DNA from: Azolla caroliniana
Taxonomy: Eukaryota; Polypodiophyta
Assembly (NCBI GenBank): GCA_043228905.1
Contig: JBHGNT010000003.1
Span: forward strand, 22,382,001-22,446,000
Reading direction: 5' to 3'
DNA: 64,000 bases
In this document: piece after piece, positions 33,447 to 45,647 of the stretch
Layout of the letters: the number at the start of each line of letters is the position of its first letter
Numbering within the stretch: the stretch's first letter is position 1
Position numbers and translations under genes: made by a program
Notes under the pieces: generated by a model
Seen by the model: only the letters and a program-made list of their open reading frames with translations
What the model was told of the DNA's origin: nothing
Databases searched by the model: none

Positions 33447-35644
33447 TCCGAGGATTCGCCTCCGAGACTATCTCGATTCCTTTCATGATTGGCTCGCACC
33501 GTTAGGAATTGGACCGATCTTTGGTTGTCAAGACTCTTTATTCGTGCGAAGGCTACTCCATTATCGAACACTTTGGTCTCCATCCGAGATGATGTGATAT
33601 AAGGTTGCCCTAGGATGACAAGATGCGACGTTGATTCTTGTACGAAGAAGTGTTGATCCATCTCCACATCCCCGATCGTGACTTTGACATTGGGACAAGC
33701 TCCGTACAAATCCTACGTAGACTTTGTTGCCGCGCGAATCTTCCATCCGTGGTTTGTATTGATTGGCCATCTTCCCTTTTTGTAGAAGTCGGTTGACATG
33801 AGGTTGATCTCCGAGCCGTGGTCGATCAAGGCTACCACAGTCTCTTTCTTCTCCCCGATCTTCACCGGCGTCTCCGTTGTTGCTCGTGCCCAATGAGGTC
33901 GAGTGTAGTGGCTGTCCACCATATCTTCATCGATTTCGTCTCTTGCCATCGTTATGGCATTCGTTTTTGCTTTTTGCGGCTTCTCTTCTTCCTCGTCCGA
34001 TTGTTGTCTCTTTCTCTTTACAAGGTCCACGATCGTGTCATGGAACTCCTTCTTCGTAATGCCAAGCAATTCCCTCAAGGACAAAGTTACGTGGCTATCA
34101 AGAACTCGTTCTTCGAGAATCTTCTTTAGGTCCGTTGTCTACTCTATATCCGACCTTAGCTTATAGGTAGGTATAGTCCTAGTCCTCCGAGCAGGGTCTT
34201 CGACACCAACCTTCACGGGCCGAACCGTTTCTTCAACTCGTATGCTCGGCTCCCCTTTTCGGCTTGATTCTCATTCCTCCGTTTGTAAAGGTCGACTCGT
34301 CTCCGCATCATCCTTCTTTTTCGCGTTCCTTGTTTCATGTCTTTTTGATGGCCCTTGCTCTTCTATTCTCTTTCTCTTTTCTTCGACGAACACCTCGTGG
34401 TTGTCGCACATCACCTCTGCGAGTATGGTGTTGTCGTCCACCGGATCCGACCACCCGGTTATGCTTTGCACGCTTCGGTCCGCAAGCTCTACCTCGTTCG
34501 ATGTGATTTTTCCCTTCTTCTCATATTCGAGAACGGAAGTCCAAAACTTTGCTCCTGCTCTAGCAGCTTCAGTCTTGTCTTTCCCGACTCTTATTCCGGC
34601 CGACGCAACATAGTGCATCGCATCCACATGAGTCGCATCGGCATCCTCCATAGATCTCTTCATTCCTCCTCTTCCGAAATTCACCCGTAGAGGTCTTCTA
34701 GTCTCGCTTGAGCAGATCATGTTGTCCTCTATGTATACGATATTTTGTCGAATCGCCTCTCGAAGGCTCGCACAATCCCTTCTCATGTGGTCCATGCTAT
34801 CGCACCACACGCATCTAAAGGGTTCTTTTCCTTTAGGGCCCCGACGATTCATGTTGGCTAGCGTGACCTTCTCGAACTTCTTTGCTAGCTCTTCGATGAT
34901 GTCGTCATCAATCTTCTTTTCTTCCACGTTACTTTGTCTCAGCGGCTCAGCTACTTTCGGCGGTCTTGCTTTCTCCGTGGTAGTCGGTCCCGTCATGTCG
35001 GTGTCATCAACCCATTGGCGACGCTTGTCGAGCCTATTGCATGCCCGCTTCACAGCGATCCAGTCCGCTACGAGCCCATTTGCTTGGGTATCATCTTCGA
35101 GAAGAGTCCCCAACTCCCGTCTATCCTTTATGTCCACGGCCTTCAAGAAGTACAAAGTCTTGTCCTCTTAAAGCAACACTTGGTTCGTATTGGGCAGACG
35201 ACTAAACATCTGGTCGAATTCGTCGTACACCCTCGAGACGCTCATCTTCTTATTCTTCTTCTCTATCCACTTCATCAGGGCATGTCGAGTCATCCTCGTT
35301 GAGTCTTCAGTCACGAACTCCGCTAGTATCGTTTTCTCGAACTCGGACCATGTTGTCTTTCCTTCTTGACGCTCGATGACGCGTCTTTGGATGTTGTTGG
35401 CGACATCTCTCTTGAAGCTTGCGATTTGACGTGCCTCGGACACATCCCTTGGATTCATCTCCCTCTTATATGCATCAAGGAACTTCATAATGTTCCTTCC
35501 ATCGAATTGGCCCTCGAGCTCTACGACACGATCGACAGCCTTCTCCACGCTCGCGTCGTTGTCCCGAGATCTCATCATTTGCTCGACGATTAGCATCATC
35601 CTTTCGAGCTCTCCTGCTTGGTTGCTTGAGGACGCCATCTCCAA
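33440..35644 (-). pseudogene. A gag-protease frame (ORF1)
   Basis: One frame from Met 35644 to the TAG at 33440. It holds a gag with a C-x2-C-x4-H-x4-C knuckle (CVWCDSMDHMRRDC), a basic linker, and a retropepsin-like region whose active site is ALIDHGSEINLM at about 33823. His stands where Ser or Thr is usual. Four in-frame stops (35168, 34271, 34139 and 33713) inactivate it; all are single-codon lesions without frameshift. Confidence 0.85.
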
Positions 35645-35679
35645 GTATTAATCTCGACTTGATCCTTCCTACCGCCTCT

Positions 35680-35697
35680 TTCACGTCGGGTTCACCA
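35680..35697 (-). other. A primer-binding site, tRNA-Trp type
   Basis: Minus-strand TGGTGAACCCGACGTGAA is an 18-base complement of the 3' end of plant cytosolic tRNA-Trp as I know it. It lies 8 bases inside the 5' LTR. Confidence 0.75.
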
Positions 35698-35705
35698 CTT
35701 AATTA

Positions 35706-36767
35706 TGTCGTGAAGATCCGTCACTACGCGCGGATCGTGAGGCGGAACCGCCGGGGTTCTGGACCAGAAGGATTTAGAGTCGATACAAGCTTTGGCGAGA
35801 AAGTACTTAAGATAGATTGGGAAAGAGAGAAGTTGAGATTACACGATTGATTTGATAACGAATTTCTTCCTCTTAATTTTCATAAAAAAAACCGTGTTTT
35901 TTCTCCTCCCCCTTCCCTCTTTTATAGATGCTCTCATGCATATGATGCATGTGAGGGTACAAGACATGCATAAATTGCATGTTTGCCATTTGGCGCTTAA
36001 GTATTACATGTGGTGCATGATAACCATGTCACTCATTTTAGCTCTCATGTATGAGAATTTACATGTAAAAGTACAATGATAGAAATATAATTTCAACTAA
36101 ATAGCATGGCTTAATGGTAAGCCATTTGACTCCTAACTTGGAGGTGCAAGGTTCGAATCCTTACTTGCCCTCCTTGTATATGTAAATATGTATATATATT
36201 TATATATTTATTTATCTAGTCGCCGGTTCGCCGGATGCCGTGGGTTACCGATGCCGACGCCGCCGCCGCCGCCGGATGCCGTCGGTTACCGGTGCCTCGC
36301 CAGATACCGGTGTCGTCGATTACCGGTGCCTCGCCGGATTGCCGTCGGATGCCGCCGGATCATCGGCTCCATCTCCGGTCCGGTTTTGGTTGGCCAAAAC
36401 CCTTTACGAGTAGCTAGCCCACCTCCACTCTTAGTTCAAGTTACCTTGAACTCTCTATGCTCCACACATAGACACAAAGATAATATCTTTTGCTCCACCT
36501 TATATATGTTGAGAGTTGTATTTGTCGTGCCTATGTGGGATATCTCACAATTTTCTCCTTTCCTTTTACAAACTTTATACCCTCATATCTTGACATTTAG
36601 TTGTCCGTTTCTCGTGTAATAAAGTGCATTCGAAACCTCCATCATTTTGTACTTAGATATTAAATCTATTTAAAATGTTATCTTCACAATTATTGTACTA
36701 CGTGATTCATACTCGATTTCGTACGTTTTATAGGATTTTCACACTATTGCCGAAAATCTTCACGACA
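35706..36767 (-). repeat. A 5' LTR
   Basis: 1062 bp with the same 12-bp inverted ends as 23279-24283. It carries an expanded CCG/GCC-rich stretch at about 36225-36360 that the other copy has in shorter form. Confidence 0.9.
36100..36173 (+). ncRNA. tRNA-like sequence inside the A 5' LTR
   Basis: Identical to the copy at 23674-23746: intact D arm and B-box, degraded anticodon and acceptor stems. Confidence 0.5.
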
Positions 36768-37976
36768 ACGGTAGAGCAGACCGTTAGCAATGTGGAAGTA
36801 TTCCTTCGAGGATGTGGTGGTGTCTGTTCCAAACTCAACTCTTGCCCAGTATTTCGCAAAATAATTGTCATCATGATACTTTCCTCGAATGTGATCATAA
36901 AGATTTGATGTTATTTCAGTGAAGCTAAGCCTGTTAATTTCACGGATGTGACTTAGTGCATTAGCAACAGTATTCATGGAACCTTTATGATATTGTATGG
37001 AAAATTAAATTCCTGGATGAGATCAGCCCATCGTGCCTTATGACCTTTCAGGTCTTGTTGGTCACAAAAATATTTCAAGGACTCGTGGTCCGTATTTACC
37101 ACAAAGCGATTTCCATAAAGTTGAGCGCATGTATAACTGCAAATAATTCCTTTTCTTGAACGGTATACCGACATTGAGCAAAATCAAGTTCCTTACTCTC
37201 GAATGCTATTGGTTTACCATCTTGATATAAGACAACACCTATAGCATAATTTCTTGCATCGGTTTCAACCTCAAAAGGTTTTGAAGGATCGGGTAAAAGA
37301 AGTGAAGGAGCCTTGCAAACCAAGTCCTTGAGTTCCTTAAAGGTGAGGTCTAATGTAGCATTCCACACAATAGGTTTTGTAGACTTACGCGTTTGACCTT
37401 TTAGAAGATCAATAAACAGCGTCGTTAATTGGGAGTAATTACGAAGGGATTTTTGCAAAAACCCGACAAAACCAAGGAATGATCGAACTTCTCGAATGTT
37501 CCGAAGAGTGGGCCAAAGCTTGATTTTCTCAATGCGAGAAGGATCAATTTCAACTCCTCGTTCGGTTATGAGATGTCCAAGATAAGTAATTGATTTCTTG
37601 AAGAACTCACATTCTGAGATCTTCGCATTAAACTGTTTGTCATGCAATGTTTGTAAAACAAAGCGGACATGTTTAGCATATTCTTGTAATGTACAGCTAT
37701 AAACTAAAATATCATCCAAGAAAATAACGACAAATTTTCCAAGTTGTTCTCGGAAAATGTCATTCATTTCTTGTTGAAATCTAGCTGGAGCATTGGTCAA
37801 ACCAAAAGGCATACCCAAAAGCTCATAATGGCCATAGCACGTACGAAATGCCGTTTTAGGAACATCATCCTCACTTATACGTATTTGATGATAGCTAGTA
37901 CGGAGATCAAGTTTCGTAAAATACTGAGCTCCCTGGATGACGGTCAATTAGATCGTCAGCCCAGGGCAATGGATAT
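36768..37976 (-). pseudogene. Z reverse transcriptase and RNase H fragment
   Basis: Minus strand. RT reads FTKLDLRTSYHQIRI, FGLTNAPARFQQ and the catalytic FLDDILVY, then RNase H (VETDARNYAIGVVL, ELFAVIHAL, NTDHESLKYF) and a linker to integrase (NTVANALSH). Frameshifts occur near 37930 (before the GAQYFTK block), near 37110 and near 36975. It is cut by A on one side and X on the other. Confidence 0.85.
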
Positions 37977-38421
37977 TGTTAAGTAATTAGGTAATTAACT
38001 AGGGTTAATTAGAGACTAATTATATGGTTACGTTAAGCAACGGAAGTTTAGTATGATATGCACGTGAGAGTGTGTGAGAGGAAGAGAGAGAGAGAGAGAG
38101 AGGAAGTTACACTTGAACACAAAGATAAATGGGGGATGATTGACTATATTGAAAAGTGTCATCAACATACAAAAATACCCACAATGAGGTATATATACAA
38201 CCCATGTGCAAAGGTGCACATGTGTGGGTAGAACATAGGTACTTATGTGTAAGTCCTACATTAAATGTACTAAGGAGTGGAGGATCTAGAGTATCCCACT
38301 TAAGTACAAGGTCCTATTGAAAGGCTTAAGGTCAACACATTAACTAGATTCGATCTAGGTAACTACTAAGTTACATGTGTTGACTAACTAGATTAAACTA
38401 GTTGAGCTTGATATCTCAACA
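37977..38421 (-). repeat. X 3' LTR
   Basis: 445 bp, containing an AG microsatellite at about 38081-38102. The minus-strand start TGTTGAGATATCAAGCTC resembles the Y LTR start TGTTGAGAATCAAGCTC. Confidence 0.9.
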
Positions 38422-38489
38422 CGCCCCCTCAAGCTCAAGTGTGAGGTGTCCAACGTCCGGTTTAGCTTCCTTCGGCTTCGTCGGCATCG

Positions 38490-38655
38490 GTGCGGCTTGC
38501 GGCTTTCTTCGCGGTGTTGCGCGGCTTTCTTCGCAGTGTTGCGCGGCTTTCTTCGCGTTTTTGCGGCTTCGTTGTGCGGCTCTCCGCGGCTTTGTTGCAC
38601 GGCTTTCTTCGCGTATTCACGGCTTCGTTGCGCGGCTCTCCGCGGCTTTGTTCTC
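38490..38655. repeat. 22-bp minisatellite in the X tail
   Basis: Three direct 22-bp units (gcggctttcttcgc(g/a)gtgttg(c)) are followed by a degenerate higher-order repeat of gcggctctccgcggctttgt. The tail of Y has a related, unexpanded GCG-rich sequence at about 45455-45500. Confidence 0.8.
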
Positions 38656-39942
38656 CCCCTCAAGCCTGTGACGAAGGCTTGGATCCTCGGGCTCTTGTTC
38701 GGCCACTACCTTCATCGCGAGGGCATAGTGATGGGCCATATACTCGTTGTAGGCGTAACGAGTGACTTGGGTTTTCGCTCGTGATGAGCGGCGGAGTTTC
38801 TCGTTTGTTGATGTGAGCGCCTTCTTTACTCCGGGTATCCTCATGATGGGTACACCGAACTCACTGTCTAATGAGCGAGCCGAATCATCCGAATCACGGT
38901 CGTTGGGGTGGACCTCGACTTCATATTCGGGCATCTTACCTTTGCCTTTGTCCGATGTCGGACTTGGCCGCGACGTGTTTTCATCGCATGGAGGCTCTTG
39001 TGGGCCAATTAGCCCGGTAGAGCTTGGATTGTCCTTCGGTGGAGGATTTGGCCAAGTTTCGTCGTCCGAATTGGCGTTCAACTCTTCCTCGATCAGGTCG
39101 GATGGAGTCGCATCAGGCTTATACCAAGATGCCGATTCGTCAAAAATGACGTTGCGACTTATCCGCACCGCTCAGGTCGAAGGGTTGAAGCATTTGTAAA
39201 CCTTTGTCACAGACAAGTATCCTATGAGGATACATTCTTCCGATTTCGCGTCGGGCTTCTCTCGACTTTCGTTCGGGATGCGTACATTCGCAATGCTTCC
39301 GAACACCTTGAGGTGCGAGAGGATGGGCTTTCTTCCAATGAAGATCTCGTATGGAGTAAGCTCGTGCACGCTATTTGTGGTGCATCGATTCATGAGATAG
39401 ACGGCCGTGGATGCCGCTTCCGCCCAATAGAAGTTCAGCATGTGCTTCTCACGCATCATGGTGCGTGCTACCTCGAGTATTTGCCAATTCTTTCTCTCGG
39501 CTACTCCGTTTTGTTGGGGAGTGTGTCGGCATGAGAATTCTCTACGAATGCCTTCACCTTGGAGGTAAGAGGTGAACTCGTCGGAGAAGTACTCCTTTCC
39601 TCCGTCCGATCGTAGGCATCGAATGTGCCGACTGGTTTCTTTCTCCACTTGGCTTTTGAGCCTTTGAAAGTGGGAGAGCACTTCACTCTTCTTCTTCATC
39701 GGGTATATCCACGCGTAGCGCGAGTGGTCGTCAATGAAGGTGACGTAGTAGCGGCATCCGCCAAGCGTCGGCATTTGAGCCGGTCCCCATACATTCGAGT
39801 GGATTATGTCAAGGAGGCCTTTGCTTGTGGAGCTCTCCTTCGGGAATGGGAGTCGATGTTGTTTACCGAGTTGGCATGCTTCACACACTCGGTCGACTCG
39901 TTTCGATTCGAAGGCCGGAAGTCCGATTACGACTCCCTTTGA
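38617..39942 (-). pseudogene. X integrase and post-integrase linker
   Basis: Minus strand. Reads VCEACQLGKQHRLPF (zinc finger end), Asp in HSNVWGPAQ-type start and FIDDHSRYAW, Asp in RSDGGKEYF, and Glu in QQNGVAERKN, then the IGRKPILSHLKVFG block. A TGA at 39172-39174 follows NPST, but the frame continues with AVRISRNVIFDESASW and an acidic linker. A TAA at 39943-39945 lies before the zinc finger. No RT block follows. Confidence 0.85.
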
Positions 39943-41380
39943 TTACATTCCGCGATGCCGTTGGAGGTTTACGTGGCCGATTCGCTTGTGCCACAACTCG
40001 ATGTTTGTCTCGGTCTTGAGACCTTTGGCGTACATGGCCGATTTTACTTCGTTTGAGTCGAGGATGAACAAGCGATTGTCTCTCCGTCCCTTGGCTATGA
40101 GTCGGCCGTCTTTCTCGATGAAGCAACCTTCATTGTTGAAGCGGACTTGCATGCCTTGCTCCACGATTTGGTCGACCGAGACCAAATTCTTTGTTATTGT
40201 GGGCATGTGCAAGACATTCTTGATGCAGGTTTGCTCGCCTTCTTTCCCGAATGGGACATCGCCGATGTGCCGAATGGGATGCGAAGTGTCGTCTCCGGTC
40301 TCTATGTAGCCGGGTCGATCCGGCGTTCGCAAGTCGCGAAACCACTCTTGGTGCGACGTCATGTGGTGCGAGGCGCCGGAGTCTACGAACCTAGCGTGTT
40401 CGGAGTTGGAGGTGCTTGCGGAGTTTGCGGGATCGGTGGCCATCATAGAGTTCGCTCTATGCCTCATCACGAAGAGTCCACCGTAGTCCGCATATTCCGC
40501 GTTCGCGGCGTAATTTGTGAGTTGCCGGCTTGTTGAAGCCAACTCGCTTCGTCTTTTTCGGCACTCCTCTTTGCGATGGCCGATTTTGCCGCAATAGTTG
40601 CACGTAGGTGGCGTCGTTCGCCGACCTTGTTCGGCATGGAAGCTCCCCCTTCTTGTGAGGATTCCTCGATGGCTTCCGTTTCCTTGCCGAAATTGTGAAT
40701 TCCCTTCGTGGGATAGGTCGAATTGACCTCTTCCGCGTCGACCTCGTCTATGGGGCACCATCCGTATCGGAGAAGAGCATTTGTCCTTCCGATGTGTTGG
40801 TCTTTGGTTGAACATGGTTTTCTTCGACCAATAGCATTGATTGGAGGTTGAAGAACGAGGGAGGGGTATCTCTCGCCAAGATTGCCGTTCTCAACGGGTT
40901 GAATCGTTGTGCGAGGCCGCCCAAGCATACTTGCACCATCTCGTCCTCATCGATGTTGACGTTGATGGAGCCAAGAGAGTCACAAATGCTCTTGATCTTG
41001 GCGGTGTAGTCCGTCATGGACATTTCTTTTTGTCGTATGTTGTTCAACTCTTGCCGGAGTTGAAGCTTGCGTGCGGATATGTCCGCGGCGAAAATCTTCT
41101 TGAGATTTTCCCACGCCTCTTTGGGCGTATTGGCGTCACGAATGTGGCTAAGCATGTGGTCGTTTACACATGTTGCCAAGCAATACATTACTCGACTCGC
41201 GCCTTGCTCCCACGTTAGGTAGTTGGCGTGTGTGGTTTCGGGTTTGCTTTCTTGTGCGCCGTTGATGTAGCTCCAATACTCTTGGCCGACAAGGTATTGA
41301 TTCATCTTGTACTCCCAAGATGAATAGTTGCTTCGGTCTAGCTTTTCGCTAGGGAGCGAGCTTCCCATTTGTTTGTTCAT
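39943..41380 (-). pseudogene. X gag and protease
   Basis: Gag starts at Met 41380 (LDRSNYSSWEYKMNQYL) and runs to 40748. A frameshift within 40748-40815 moves reading to the next frame, which carries the zinc knuckle CNYCGKIGHRKEEC and the protease site FVDSGASHHMTS, then LWHKRIGHVNLQ of the gag-pre-integrase part. Confidence 0.85.
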
Positions 41381-41544
41381 GTTGATTGCTGTGTCTTCCG
41401 TTTTGTTTTTCTTCTCTTGGTCGCGTACACGTCCTTCGTAGCGGCACTACGGTAGCGGATAGCGAATAGCCGGGATTTGTCGTCGGCGTGTCGAACACAC
41501 AATCACGAATAAGCGGTGGGCTTAGTGGATTTCCTAAACCACGC

Positions 41545-41556
41545 GCTCTGATACCA
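41545..41556 (-). other. X primer-binding site (tRNA-iMet type)
   Basis: Minus-strand TGGTATCAGAGC directly abuts the 5' LTR. Confidence 0.9.
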
Positions 41557-41997
41557 TGTTAAGTAATTAGGTAATTAACTAGGGTTAATTAGAGACTAAT
41601 TATATGGTTACGTTATGTAGCGGAAGATTAGTATGATATGCACGTGAGAGTGTGTGAGAGGAAGAGAGAGAGAGAGAGGAAGTTACACTTGAACACAAAG
41701 ATAAATGGGGGATGATTGACTATATTGAAAAGTGTCATCAACATACAAAAATACCCACAATTAGGTATATATACAACACATGTGCAAAGGTGCACATGTG
41801 TGGGTAGAACATAGGTACTCATGTGTAAGTCCTACATTAAATGTACTAAGGAGTGGAGGATCTAGAGTATCCCACTTAAGTACAAGGTCCTATTGAAAGG
41901 CTTAAGGTCAACACATTAACTAGATTCAATCTAAGTAACTACTAAGTTACATGTGTTGACTAACTAGATTAAACTAGTTGAGCTTGATATCTCAACA
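41557..41997 (-). repeat. X 5' LTR
   Basis: 441 bp, about 98% identical by eye to 37977-38421. Confidence 0.9.
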
Positions 41998-42604
41998 GAT
42001 ACGAATTCTTGATCGTCACTTTATTCAAGCGTCGGTAATTAATACACATACGCCATGTGCCCTCTTTCTTTTTAACGAAGAGAACTGGTGCCCCCCATGG
42101 AGATTTGCTATAACGTATATAACCCATTCGTAAATAGTTCTTGAGTTGCTTAGCTACCTCATCCTCTTCAGATCGACTTAAGCGTTAAGGAGGTACACTT
42201 ATTAGTGCAACACCAGGTACAATATCTATACGATGGTCTATATTACGTTTAGGAGGTAAACCATCTAGTAGTTCACTTGGAAAAACATCACGAAAATCAT
42301 TTAAGATTTCATCAAGTTGTTGTTGTTCAAAATATGTTAATTGAACCGAGACATTATCGATATTGTAAACATTAATGTCCGGATCAAGTACACAATAAAA
42401 TATAGTAGAACAAGACAACTCGGATATTGATGGACATGAGGAAACAATCGAGAGGGATTGTTTTTTGACACATTGAATAAAATGAGTACAATCGTTCAGT
42501 ACAAAAGTTATTGAATGATGAACCCAATCAATAAATAAAGAAGAGTTTTTATTATAAAACCAGGGATAACCTAGTATTACATCAGTGGTACAAAGATTCA
42601 TTAC
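41998..42604 (-). pseudogene. Z protease C-terminus to RT start
   Basis: Minus strand. Reads MNLCTTDVILGYPWF (end of the protease), a linker with DFRDVFPSELLDGLPPKRNIDH, and the first RT block up to [11 protein letters not shown] and NSYPLP. The protease active site itself is missing because sequence is lost at the junction with Y. A stop lies at about 42185. Confidence 0.8.
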
Positions 42605-43630
42605 ATGGAAGCCACATCAATCTCAACAAACTCAAAGCAATAAAATCGAAAGGAGTCGTCATCGGACTCCCGACATTCAAAGAGAAGGAGATTGAAGGTG
42701 TATGCGAAGCGTGCCAATTCAGCAAGCAACACCAACACCCATTCCTGAAAGAGCGGAACGTGAGCAAAGGTCTACTCGACATAGTCCATTCCAACGTATG
42801 GGGTCCGGCTCAGACGGCGACATTCGGCGGAAGCCGATACTACGTGACCTTCATCGACGACTTGTCTAGGCACGTGTGGCTCTATCCGATGCGGCAAAAG
42901 AGCGAAGTGTTCGGACACTTCCAAAGGTTTAAAAATGAAGTCGAAAAAGCCACTGGTCATCATGTACGATGCCTTCGATCGGATGGCGGCAAGGAGTACT
43001 TCTCGGACGATTTCACGGCGTATCTCCGAAAGGAAGGAATTCGGCGAGAATTCACTTGCCAACACACTCCGCAACAAAACGGAGTAGCCGAGCGCAAAAA
43101 TCGACACATCCTCGAAGTAGCGCAGGCCATGATAAACGAGAAGCATATGCCCAAGTCATATTGGGCCGAAGCTGCAAATACAGTCGTCTACCTAATGAAC
43201 CGGTGCACAACATCCGGAGTGCACGAGGTCACTCCGCACGAAAAATACTTCGGAAAGAAGCCGGACTTATCGCACACCCGGATATTCAGCGCGATAGCGT
43301 ACGTGCACATCCCCGACGAGAAGCGTCAAAAGCTTGACCCGAAGTCGGAGAAATGTATCCTCGTAGGATACTCACTGGAGCAAAAGGGGTACAAGTGCTA
43401 CAACCCCTCAACTTGAAAATCTCGAGTAGTCGAGACGTCGTTTTTGACGAGTCCGCATCCTGGTACACACCAGAGACAACTTCAACTCCGACTCCACTCA
43501 ACCTGGAATCCGCCGAACAAGAGATAGAGGATGAAGATCACCTTACGCGCATGTTCGAAGAAAGTCCGATCACGACCCGACTGAGCAGACCACAAGAGCC
43601 TTTGAGCGATCAAAGCACATCATAGCCTAG
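42605..43630 (+). pseudogene. Y integrase
   Basis: Zinc-finger end CEACQFSKQHQHPF, then HSNVWGPAQT, FIDDLSRHVWLY, RSDGGKEYF and QQNGVAERKNRHIL, and the KPDLSHTRIF block. A TGA at 43414-43416 after NPST and a 1-base shift move the linker DVVFDESASWY to another frame. Confidence 0.85.
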
Positions 43631-43637
43631 CCCAAAG

Positions 43638-45439
43638 ATGGACAAAGGCAAGGCGAAAATGTCGGAATACGAAGACAATCGCTTCAACGACGATGAGTCG
43701 ACCCACTCACTCGATAGTGAGTTCGGCGGCTTTGATGTACCAATCGGAGCTAAGAAAGCCCTCCTCTCTACAAATGAAAAGCTCTGTCACTCCACCCGTG
43801 AAAAGAATCCGGTCAGCCGATTCAGCTACAACGACTACCTAACATATCACTATGCCTTTATGATGAAGGTGGCGACAGTACGCGAGCCGGAAACATTTTC
43901 CGAAGCAGCCAAGGATCCGCGATGGATCGAAGCCATGAACGAGGAGATGCAAGCACTACGCAAGAATGAGACATGGGATCTCATTCCCACCTCACCACAC
44001 AAAAAGGCGATCGGATGCAGGTGGATTTACAAAGTGAAGTACAACGTCGACGGTTCCGTCAACCGCTACAAAACGCGACTCGTAGCGAAAGGCTACGCCC
44101 AAACGCACGGAGTTGACTACGAAGAGACCTTTTCCCCGGTGGCAAAGATGACGACGGTACGGACCGTAATTGCGCTTGCGAAAGGGTGGCACCTCCATCA
44201 AATGGACGTCAAGAATGCCTTTCTACAAGGCAAATTAGAAGAGGAGGTGTACATGATACAACCACCCGGCTTCAACTCAAGCACCCATCCGAAAGTTGTG
44301 TGCCGACTCAAGAAGCCACTCTACAGCCTCAAGCAAGCACCGCGTGCTTGGCATTCGAAGATAACGCAAAATCTTTATCAAATCGGCTTCCGTATGTCAA
44401 AATCGGACAACTCCCTCTACATATGAAGCGATTCCGCAAGTTCGATTGTCATCATCTTATATGTGGATGACCTAGTCATTGGAGGTGAGCATCTCATCGA
44501 AATCAATAAGGTCAAATCCCTCCTTTCTGACAAGCTTAAGATGACAGACATGAAGGAGCTCCACTACTTCCTCGACATCGAGGTAATTCGGACTCCGGCC
44601 GGAATCATGATCTCTCAATGGCACTACATCCTCAACTTGTTATACAAGTTCGGGATGGCTGAGTGTAAATCTGCGGCAACCCCGCTCGATCACAATCTCA
44701 AACTAGATGTGAACTCTAGCACCAAAGCGTGTGAGCCGACTCAGTATCGGCAACTCATCGGGAGTCGCATTTACCTCACAACCCGATCTCAGTTACCGGT
44801 CGGTCTCCTTAGCCAATTCATGCAAACACCGTGTAATACTCACTTGGATTGCGCTAAGCGAGTTCTACGATAAGTGAGCAACACAATGGATTGTGGCATC
44901 CTCTACAAGACTGTGATGCCATTACGACTCGAGGGGTACACAAACGCTGATTGGGCCGGCTACAAAGCCGATAGAAGATCAACCTCCGAATTTGTTTTCT
45001 CCCTCGGCAGTGGAGCAATATCCTGGAGCAGCAAAAAGCAACCAATCGTCGCTCTTTCGAGCACAGAGGCGGAATACAAGAGCGTGGCAGTGGCCGCATG
45101 TGAAGTCGTATGGCTCAAAAGGATACTGAAGGATCTGGGTGTACCCATCAAGGATCTGACTTCCCTTTACTGCGACAACATGAGCAGTATCTATCTGATC
45201 GGAACCCGGTGTTCCACCCGCGGACAAATCACATCGAAGTGCACTATCACTTCATCCGAGAGCGTGTTCTAGCTTGTGATGTCGACCTACAACACATTAG
45301 CACAAATCTTCAAACAGCTGACATCTTCACTAAAGCCTTAGGAGCCGACAAGTTGTGGCAATTCATGACCGATCTCGGATTGACGATCCTTGACCTGCCA
45401 AGCTTGAGGGGGAGTACTGAAGACACTACGCAATAACGC
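43638..45439 (+). pseudogene. Y reverse transcriptase and RNase H
   Basis: RT reads MNEEMQALRKNETWDL, KVKYNVDGSVNRYK, MDVKNAFLQGKLEEEVYM, a stop at about 44424, then LYVDDLVIGG. RNase H reads NADWAGYKADRRSTSEF and ALSSTEAEYKS, with further frameshifts near 44873 and 45190, and the C-terminal TADIFTKAL at about 45320. Confidence 0.85.
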
Positions 45440-45647
45440 GTGGATTCCGCAACCGCGCAACCAAGCCGCGCAAAGCCGCGAAGAAAGACGCAAGCCGAAG
45501 CATAGACTTCGCAACTACGCACAACGCAAGCTGGAGCACGGATTTCGCAACTCCACATAAATGCGAGTCGACGCGGACTCCGGAACGCAAGTCGAAGTGG
45601 AATTCGGATATCGTTTGAAACCGACCCGACTTGAGCTTGAGGGGGCG

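Larger units (their letters stand above)
23279..36767 (-). mobile_element. Element A: Ty3/gypsy element with tRNA-Trp primer site, inserted in Z
   Basis: LTRs of 1005 and 1062 bp (23279-24283 and 35706-36767) with perfect 12-bp inverted ends TGTCGTGAAGAT / ATCTTCACGACA. The flanks repeat ACGG (23275-23278 and 36768-36771). Removing the element with one ACGG restores an open Z reading frame, which proves a 4-bp target duplication. The internal region reads gag-PR, then pol in the -1 frame, on the minus strand. Copia element B interrupts pol. Several nonsense codons make it inactive. Confidence 0.9.
37977..41997 (-). mobile_element. Element X: Ty1/copia derivative lacking RT and RNase H, inserted in Z
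   Basis: LTRs at 37977-38421 (445 bp) and 41557-41997 (441 bp) with TGTTA/CAACA ends, about ten mismatches, and a GA-repeat length difference. The flanks are GATAT and GATAC, a 5-bp duplication with one change. An iMet primer site is at 41545-41556. Inside it has gag, protease and integrase, then passes straight from the post-integrase linker to the tail by the polypurine tract. All of RT and RNase H is missing, so it must have relied on another element's polymerase. Confidence 0.88.
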
